64,000 nt of DNA from PALSA-612 sp963704335. GTDB taxonomy: Bacteria > Actinomycetota > Thermoleophilia > Gaiellales > Gaiellaceae. Below the pieces are notes generated by a model. That model worked only from the letters and a program-made list of their open reading frames with translations, was not told the origin of the DNA and ran no database searches. The position numbers were made by a program, and so were the translations under genes. The stretch is taken from contig OY969889.1 in NCBI GenBank assembly GCA_963704335.1, positions 1,240,001 to 1,304,000 of the forward strand. Direction: 5' to 3'. Position 1 is the first letter of the stretch, and each line of letters opens with the position of its first letter. Positions 58,871-64,000 of the stretch are shown one piece after another.

Positions 58871-59454
58871 CCGCCCAGGCCGCCGAAGACTGCAAACGGG
58901 TTCTGGGGCATGACCTCCCAGACGAGCTCGCCGCCTGCCTCGACCTCGCCGTGGACGCGCTTGGCGAGGATCTCCGCCTCGTCGCGGGTGCGCGTGCCCA
59001 CGATGACGTACGTCCACCGCCGCACTACGTCGTAGCCGTCCGCCTCCAGCTGGTCTGCGAGCCGATCGGCCTCGTCGTGCGAGGCGCACTCGACACGCAC
59101 CTCCCAGGGGGCGAAGCCGCGGGCGATCAGCTCCTCCTCGACGTCCGGCTGGTCGGGCTCCGAGTCCCAGCGGTCGTCCTCGTCCAGCCAGTGCTCGAGC
59201 ACGACCTCTGTCGGCGTGATGCCAGATTCTTCGAGCTCCGCTTCGACAATCGAGCGTGCCTGCTCGGCGTCGGCTGCCGAGGCTGCGTAGACGAAGACCG
59301 TGTCGGCGTCGTGAGATACGGCCAGGCGGTCGAGCGCGAGCTCCTTCGCCAGCTCTTTCGCGCGCGAGCTGATGTCGATGCCCACCCGCTCCAGGAAGCC
59401 GCGGGCCTGCTGCTCGTCGAGCTCGATGCGGATGCGCCAGTCGTCGCGGGCCAT
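58867..59454 (-). CDS. Uncharacterised 195-residue protein
   Basis: I do not recognise a characterised family. The sequence seems to hold two related alpha/beta halves: TVFVYAASAADAEQARSIVE and WEVRVECASHDEADRLADQL are similar in rhythm (strand, acidic loop, helix), suggesting a duplicated ferredoxin-like fold. It ends VMPQNPFAVFGGLGG. Acidic, cytoplasmic, no membrane segment. TAGGCT ends 7 nt before the ATG. Convergent with the deacetylase gene (4-bp overlap). Confidence 0.72.
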   Translation of the reverse strand: MARDDWRIRIELDEQQARGFLERVGIDISSRAKELAKELALDRLAVSHDADTVFVYAASAADAEQARSIVEAELEESGITPTEVVLEHWLDEDDRWDSEPDQPDVEEELIARGFAPWEVRVECASHDEADRLADQLEADGYDVVRRWTYVIVGTRTRDEAEILAKRVHGEVEAGGELVWEVMPQNPFAVFGGLGG

Positions 59455-59461
59455 CGGCGGC

Positions 59462-59467
59462 AGCCTA
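59462..59467 (-). promoter_or_regulatory. Leaderless -10 box (TAGGCT) for the 58867-59454 gene
   Basis: On the minus strand TAGGCT ends 7 nt before the ATG at 59454; it overlaps the stop of the nucleotidyltransferase gene. Confidence 0.5.
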
Positions 59468-60199
59468 GCCTCCGGCGAGCGCCGCTCGTAGTCGGTCGGC
59501 CAGCTCGGCGTCCGTGCGGGCGATTTCCTCGATCAGGTGGCGCCGCGCCGCGCGGAGGGCGCGACGGAGCTCGTGCGGCTCGAGCCCGCGCACGAAGCTC
59601 TCCTCGAGCGGCGTCGTGACGTCTGGCGGGAGCCGGTCGACCCCACGCGAGTAGTACGGGCTCTCGCCGAGGCGGAGACAGGCGAGCGCGAACGTCTGGT
59701 CGCGCACGCTGGCGACCCAGTACGCGGCCTCCCATGGCCTACCGCGCTCGATGGCCTTGTTGGCGTGGAGGACGCCGAGCCAGCCGAGGCCGGCCACGTC
59801 GGCGATGGCAGGCGGCTCGGTAGGCGGTACCTCGACGGGCTCCCCGAAGGCGAGCTCGAAGCTCGGAGATCTGGCGCCGAAGTCCAGCTCGGGAGTGAAT
59901 GCGATGTCGACCTGGAGCCCGCTGTCCAGCAGGAAGACCCGGTAGAGAGCCGCGCCGGCCCGGACGTCCCAGTGGTGGACGGCTTGGCCTTTCTCGTAGA
60001 GGGCGGTCGTCCAGTCGGCGACCACCTCGTCGAGGTCGGCGCTCTCGGCGATGCCGAGGAAGACGTCGACGTCCGACCAGCGATCCTCGTTGCCCAGCGC
60101 CGCGGAGCCCGTCAGTGCGGCGCCGGTGACGCGATCGTCCCCGCGAGCCCGCTCGAGCAGGGCGTCGCGAACGGCGTCGCGCTGCTCAGGCGTGTACAC
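59465..60199 (-). CDS. Nucleotidyltransferase-fold protein
   Basis: 244 residues from GTG 60199. VTGAALTGSAALGNEDRWSD and VDVFLGIAE form the GSxxxG...DxD active site of the pol-beta-like nucleotidyltransferase fold. The third carboxylate may be in LQVDIAFTP. The C-terminal helical half resembles HEPN-like or KNTase C domains. Such proteins modify small molecules, proteins or RNA with NMPs; the substrate is not known. Its start overlaps the FadB-like gene's stop by 14 bp, so both are probably co-transcribed. Confidence 0.82.
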   Translation of the reverse strand: MYTPEQRDAVRDALLERARGDDRVTGAALTGSAALGNEDRWSDVDVFLGIAESADLDEVVADWTTALYEKGQAVHHWDVRAGAALYRVFLLDSGLQVDIAFTPELDFGARSPSFELAFGEPVEVPPTEPPAIADVAGLGWLGVLHANKAIERGRPWEAAYWVASVRDQTFALACLRLGESPYYSRGVDRLPPDVTTPLEESFVRGLEPHELRRALRAARRHLIEEIARTDAELADRLRAALAGG

Positions 60200-61311
60200 G
60201 CTCGCCCAGCGTCGCCAGCGGCGAGCCCAGGACCCGCTCGGAGACGCCCGTCTGGTCGAGGTGCTTCGTGATGCCACCGAGGAAGAACGGGAAGCCCGCG
60301 CCGAGCAGCATGCAGGTGTCGATGTCGGCGGCGGAAGCCACGACACCGTCCTCGAGCAGGTGACGGCATTCGTCGGCCAGTGCCTCGAGCGCCGCCTCGG
60401 TGATCTCCTCCACGGTGCTGGCGTTGTGCTCGGCCACGACGATCTCGTCGGAGCCATCGGCGTAGTTGTCGAGCGTTGGCGAGCGCGGGAAGCGGTCCGG
60501 GTACGCCGCGTGCAGCGTGTGCAGCACGTGGTTCGCGACGCGGGGACCGACCATCTGCAGGAGCACGGACGGCGCCATGGGCAGGCCGAGCCGCATGATC
60601 GCCGCGTCGGCCTCCTCGACGGTGTTGCCGTGCTCGAGCGCGCCGACGACTACGCCGGTCATCCGCGTCAGGAGCCGGTTGACGACGAAGGCGGGCGCGT
60701 CCTGAACGAGCACCGGCGTCTTGCCGAGCTTGCGTGAGGTCTCGTAGGCGGTGGCGACGGCCGCGTCGTCGGTGACCGGCGTGCGGACGATCTCGACGAG
60801 CGGCATCAGCGCGACCGGGTTGAAGAAGTGCATGCCCACGTCGGCGCCCATCTCGGCCACGGACAGCGAGGAAGTGTTCGTGGCGAGCACGCAGTCCGGC
60901 GCAACGACTTCCCGCAGCTCGGCGAAGACGCGCTGCTTCACCTCCATCTCCTCGACGACGGCCTCCAGAACGAGGTCGCAGTCCGCGAAGCCGTCGTACG
61001 TCGTGCCGCCGGTCGCGATCGAGCCGAGGAAGCGGGCCTTGTCCTCCGACATCCTGCCGCGGGCCACGAGCCCGCCGAGCTCGTTCTGGATCGCCTCGAG
61101 CGCACGTTCGACGATCGCCTGGTCGAGGTCGCGAAGCACGACCGGCACTTCGAGGCGCCGGAGGAAGAGTGTCGCCAGCTGGCTCGCCATCAGCCCTGCG
61201 CCGACGATGCCGACCTTCCGCACGGGTCTCGGCTCGGCCTCGAGATCCGGCTTTCGCTTCGCGCGCCGCTCGACGAGGTCGAAGGCGTAGATGGCCGCCT
61301 GCGCCTCGTTG
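60186..61311 (-). CDS. fadB: 3-hydroxyacyl-CoA dehydrogenase half of a frameshifted FadB-like protein
   Basis: Continuation of the enoyl-CoA hydratase frame after a one-base shift at 61312-61317. It reads NEAQAAIYAFDLVERRAK, then RKVGIVGAGLMASQLATLFL (GxGxxxxQ NAD site), ATNTSSLSVAEM, GMHFFNPVALMPLVEIVRTP and DAPAFVVNRLLTRM, so the dehydrogenase domain is complete. It oxidises L-3-hydroxyacyl-CoA in beta-oxidation. If the shift is real, the fragment could start at GTG 61223. The thiolase gene upstream on the same strand completes the pathway. Confidence 0.85.
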
Positions 61312-62148
61312 CCCGGGCAGGAGCTCGGCGATCGCCTTCTCTTCCTCGCGGTAGCCCTCCTCGATCGTCCACGTCGCGGCGCCCTCGATCAGGTCGAGCG
61401 CACGGTAGGGGGCGGGCGAGGCGCCGTGGACGGCGTCGTCGACGTCCGTTCGCGCGCGGCGCATGATGGTCTCGAGCTCCGACCAGTCGGGCTCACTGCG
61501 TTCGATCGGTGTCTCGACGAGCTCGAGCGCGAACGCGATCGATTCATCGACGAGCTCTACCGGCTCGAGCAGCCGTTCGGCGAGGCCGAGCTCCACCGCG
61601 TCCTTCGCCTTCAGCAGCCGGTTCTGGCGCAGCGGATTCGTGACGACGAGCTTGACGGCTTGCTCAGGGCCGATCAACTGAGGCGCGAGCTGCGTGCCGC
61701 CCCACGCGGGGAAGAGCCCGAGGAAGACTTCCGGGAAGCCGAAGTGTCGGACGGTCGAGGCGATCGTGCGCGCCGAGCAGTGCAGCGCAAGCTCGAGGCC
61801 GCCGCCGAGGCACGCGCCGTTGATCGCCGCCACGGTCGGAAACGGCAGGGCGCGGATGCGGAGGAAAAGCTCGTGGCCGGCGCGGCTGCCCTCGGCCGCC
61901 GTTTCCGGTGTGACCTGCGGGAACTCGTTGATGTCGGCGCCGGCGCAAAACCAGAACGGCTTGCCCGTGAAGACGGCTGCCACCCAGTCGCCGTCCTCCA
62001 GCTCGGCGAGCAGCGCCTGCCCGGACTCCAACGCCGAGCGGCCGAGCGTGGGCGGCTTTGTCCAGTCCTCGCCGTTGTCGATCGTGACGAGCGCGAGCCG
62101 TCCCGCCTTTGTCTCCACCTCCCGCAGGTAAAAAACGGTGTCAGACAC
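61312..62148 (-). CDS. fadB: Enoyl-CoA hydratase half of a frameshifted FadB-like protein
   Basis: Crotonase domain: WFCAGADINEFPQV (oxyanion hole), INGACLGGGLELALHCSART and FGFPEVFLGLFPAWGGTQLA (catalytic glutamate region), followed by the linker ending EEEKAIAELLPG. Protein-like sequence then stops because CCCGGG at 61312-61317 has one base too many; removing one restores LLPGNEAQAAIYAF. The start at 62148 (GTG) lies inside a 27-bp palindrome; a GTG further in after CGGGAGG could be the real start. The open frame runs on to 60112 but is not protein-like. Confidence 0.82.
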
Positions 62149-62156
62149 CGTTTTTT
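62130..62156. repeat. 27-bp perfect palindrome, GGTGTCnGACACC family, copy 1
   Basis: AAAAAACGGTGTC (62130-62142), a central A, and GACACCGTTTTTT (62144-62156). On either strand it is a stem followed by U-rich sequence, so it could terminate transcription both ways. It also supplies the GTG at 62148. Confidence 0.7.
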
Positions 62157-62277
62157 GTCAAGTGTCGATTGAGCAATCTGTGTGCCAATTTCCCCACAGG
62201 CGAAACGGCATGAGGGCGGGGATCGCGCGGTTCGACGTGTCGCGGGGTGGCGCGGCGACTAACGACGGCACCCGAAG

Positions 62278-62292
62278 CGGTGTCTGACACCG
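62278..62292. repeat. 15-bp palindrome, GGTGTCnGACACC family, copy 2
   Basis: CGGTGTCTGACACCG, same core as copy 1 at 62130, placed just past the thiolase stop (62296). The 120 bp between the copies contain no recognisable gene. Confidence 0.65.
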
Positions 62293-62295
62293 GGG

Positions 62296-63477
62296 TCAGG
62301 CCCGCTCCCAGAGGACCGCGGCGCCCATGCCGAGGCCGATGCAGAGCGCGGTGAGGCCGTAGCGGGCCTGGGGACGCTCGCGCATGGCGTACGCGAGCTG
62401 GGCCACGAGTCGAACGCCCGTCGCGGCGAGCGGATGACCACACGCGATGGCCCCGCCGTAGGGGTTCAGGCGCTCGTCCTCGGGGTCGATGCCGAGCTCG
62501 CGACACCAGGTGAGCACCTGCACCGCGAAGGGCTCGTTGACCTCGAAGAGGTCCACGTCGTCGAGCGACACGCCCGCCTGCACGAGTGCCTTCTTCGTGG
62601 CGGGGACAGGACCGAGGCCCATCAGCTCTGGCTCGACCCCGGCATAGGCGAACGACACGAGCCGCAGACGGGGCTCGAGGCCGAGCTCGCTGACTGCCGA
62701 CTCCGACGCGAGAATCGCCGCCGTCGCGCCGTCCGTCAGCCCGGCGGAGTTGCCCGCGGTCACGCGGCCGGCGGCGCGGAACGGCGTGGACAGCGCCGCC
62801 AGCCCCTCGGCCGTCGTGTCGGGACGCAGGAATTCGTCCCGGTCGGCCATCGCCCAGCCGGTATCCGTGAAGACCGACATGGGCACGACCGTCTCGGCCA
62901 TGACGCCGTCGGCCCAGGCAGCAGTCGCCCGCTGCTGTGAGCGCAGCGCGTAGGCGTCGGCCACCTCGCGCGTCAGCTCGGGAAAGCGGTCGTGGAGGTT
63001 CTCGGCCGTCTGGCCCATGACGGCAGCGCTCTCGTCGACGATTCGCTCGGAGAGGAAGCGCGGGTTGAAGTCGACTTCCGCGCCCATCACGTGGTGGCCC
63101 ATGTGCTCGACGCCCCCCACGAGGACGACGTCCGCGGCGCCCATCGCAATCTCCCCGGCCCCGGCGGTGATCGCGGTCAACGCGCCGGCGCACATGCGGT
63201 CGACGGCAAAGCCGGGCACCGTCTCCGGCAGGCCGGCCAGCAGGGCGACGTCACGTCCCAGAGTCAGCCCCTGGTCGCCTACCTGGGCGGTCGCGGCCAT
63301 GACGACGTCGTCGATGCGCTCGGGTGGCAGCGTCGGATTACGGCGCAGCAGCTCGCGGACGACCTTCACCGCCATGTCGTCGGCGCGCGTCTTCCAGAAG
63401 ACGCCTTTCTCGCCCGCGCGACCGAACGCCGTGCGCACGCCGTCGACGAAGAAGACCTCCTGCAGCTCCCGTCCCAC
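62296..63477 (-). CDS. Acetyl-CoA C-acyltransferase (thiolase)
   Basis: 393 residues. The nucleophile C96 lies in DRMCAGALTAI, NEPFAVQV matches the NEAFA motif with Pro for Ala, GGAIACGHPLAATG is the His loop, and ALCIGLGMGAAVL carries the second cysteine. The enzyme cleaves 3-ketoacyl-CoA in beta-oxidation, partnering the FadB-like protein downstream. The gap between them holds two palindromes. TAGGCT ends 9 nt before the GTG start. Confidence 0.93.
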   Translation of the reverse strand: MGRELQEVFFVDGVRTAFGRAGEKGVFWKTRADDMAVKVVRELLRRNPTLPPERIDDVVMAATAQVGDQGLTLGRDVALLAGLPETVPGFAVDRMCAGALTAITAGAGEIAMGAADVVLVGGVEHMGHHVMGAEVDFNPRFLSERIVDESAAVMGQTAENLHDRFPELTREVADAYALRSQQRATAAWADGVMAETVVPMSVFTDTGWAMADRDEFLRPDTTAEGLAALSTPFRAAGRVTAGNSAGLTDGATAAILASESAVSELGLEPRLRLVSFAYAGVEPELMGLGPVPATKKALVQAGVSLDDVDLFEVNEPFAVQVLTWCRELGIDPEDERLNPYGGAIACGHPLAATGVRLVAQLAYAMRERPQARYGLTALCIGLGMGAAVLWERA

Positions 63478-63486
63478 TCGGGCGGG

Positions 63487-63492
63487 AGCCTA
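63487..63492 (-). promoter_or_regulatory. Leaderless -10 box (TAGGCT) for the thiolase gene
   Basis: On the minus strand TAGGCT ends 9 nt before the GTG at 63477; it includes the stop codon of msrA. Confidence 0.45.
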
Positions 63493-64000
63493 GTTGCTCG
63501 TGACCAGACCGACCGGGCAGGCGACGCCCGTGCCGCCGAGCCCGCAGTAGCCGCCCGGGTTCTTCGCGAGGTACTGCTGGTGGTAGTCCTCGGCGTAGTA
63601 GAACGGCGTCGCGTCGGCGATCTCGGTCGTGATCTGGCCGTACCCGTTGGCCGAGAGCTCGCGCTGGAACATCTCACGCGAGGTTTCAGACGCGGCCCGC
63701 TGCTCCGGAGAGTGGACGTGGATCAGCGAGCGGTACTGCGTGCCCACGTCGTTGCCCTGCCGGTTGCCCTGCGTCGGGTCGTGGCCCTCCCAGAAGATGC
63801 GCAGCAGCTCCTCGTAGCTCGTCTTCGCGGGGTCGAAGACGGCGAGCACTACCTCGACGTGGCCGGTGCGTCCCCGCAGACCTCTCTGTAGGTCGGGTCC
63901 GCGACGTGCCGCCTGCGTAGCCGGCAGCGGTCGTCCACACGCCGGTCGCCTGCCAGAACATTCGCTCGGCCCCCCAGAAGCAGCCCATGCCGAACACCGC
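63490..64000 (-). CDS. msrA: Peptide methionine sulfoxide reductase A, frameshifted and 5'-truncated by the window
   Basis: The N-terminal VFGMGCFWGAERMF holds the catalytic GCFWG cysteine. The C-terminal part (from 63849) continues VFDPAKTSYEELLRIFWEGH, DPTQGNRQGNDVGTQYRS and YYAEDYHQQYLAKNP, which are diagnostic for MsrA. Between them two single bases seem missing: near 63907 (GGxVADPTYREVC is restored by adding one base) and in the CCCC run at 63872-63875 (restores TGHVEVVLAVFD). MsrA repairs oxidised methionine. Its start lies beyond base 64000. Confidence 0.85.
   Translation of the reverse strand, partial: RCSAWAASGGPSECSGRRPACGRPLPATQAARRGPDLQRGLRGRTGHVEVVLAVFDPAKTSYEELLRIFWEGHDPTQGNRQGNDVGTQYRSLIHVHSPEQRAASETSREMFQRELSANGYGQITTEIADATPFYYAEDYHQQYLAKNPGGYCGLGGTGVACPVGLVTSN

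Noticed and set aside
1..64000. Prophage, insertion sequence, CRISPR array or rRNA
   Set aside because: No transposase, integrase, phage structural gene, regularly spaced repeat array or rRNA-like stretch was recognised on either strand.

Overview
The window is strongly GC-rich, has dense genes with frequent 4-bp start/stop overlaps, many GTG starts, and Gram-positive-type features: a class F sortase domain, ECF sigma factors with zinc anti-sigma partners, a PAC2 protein, and a Wzm/Wzt exporter. This fits a high-GC actinobacterium, most likely a soil or sediment member of Thermoleophilia (Gaiellales/Solirubrobacterales-like). That placement is inferred from gene content and style, not from a marker gene. 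Five genes carry probable one-base disruptions, several at short homopolymers, so some consensus errors of a draft assembly are likely.

Layout. 1-2.6 kb: tail of a PDZ protease, a terminator, a three-gene unit (unknown protein, GCS2-type ligase, HMA protein), then an ECF sigma factor with an RsrA-like anti-sigma factor. 2.6-7.8 kb (minus): a tightly overlapped molybdenum-hydroxylase operon (amidohydrolase, 2Fe-2S, FAD and Mo subunits, MobA/MocA-like nucleotidyltransferase). 7.8-11 kb: M24 peptidase, then a TetR regulator with two operators embedded in its own promoter, coupled to a PaaK-like CoA ligase. 11-17.9 kb: a secreted protein, acetyl-CoA synthetase, a large secreted protein with a C-terminal sortase domain and four 112-residue repeats, and a class A beta-lactamase-like serine hydrolase. 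17.9-25.2 kb: M16 peptidase, SIS-domain protein, phosphotransferase, epimerase, M20 peptidase, beta-helix protein. 25.2-33.3 kb: surface-polysaccharide locus with several GT2 glycosyltransferases and a Wzm/Wzt-type ABC exporter.

33.3-44.1 kb: class V aminotransferase, histidine phosphatase-propeller fusion, Mug-type glycosylase, NAD synthetase, PLP decarboxylase, a second acetyl-CoA-synthetase-like ligase, an MFS exporter coupled to a TetR regulator. 44.2-45.9 kb: an XRE-TPR regulator followed 25 bp later by a 36-residue peptide gene, an arrangement like RRNPP peptide-sensing pairs. 45.9-53.5 kb: thioredoxin-like lipoprotein, SDR, SelD, PAC2, Tag, DipZ-like protein, then an exported helical protein with an ECF sigma/anti-sigma pair. 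53.5-64 kb: SF2 helicase, membrane-anchored glycoside hydrolase-deacetylase fusion, nucleotidyltransferase, fatty-acid oxidation genes (frameshifted FadB-like protein and thiolase), and MsrA running off the end.

A recurring feature is a TAnnnT hexamer ending 6-9 nt upstream of the start codon, with no Shine-Dalgarno, in front of about nineteen genes on both strands. This predicts widespread leaderless transcription and was used to choose several starts. Internal operon genes instead use Shine-Dalgarno sequences or overlap coupling. No rRNA, tRNA, CRISPR array or insertion sequence was recognised, and no gene-free stretch exceeds 300 bp.
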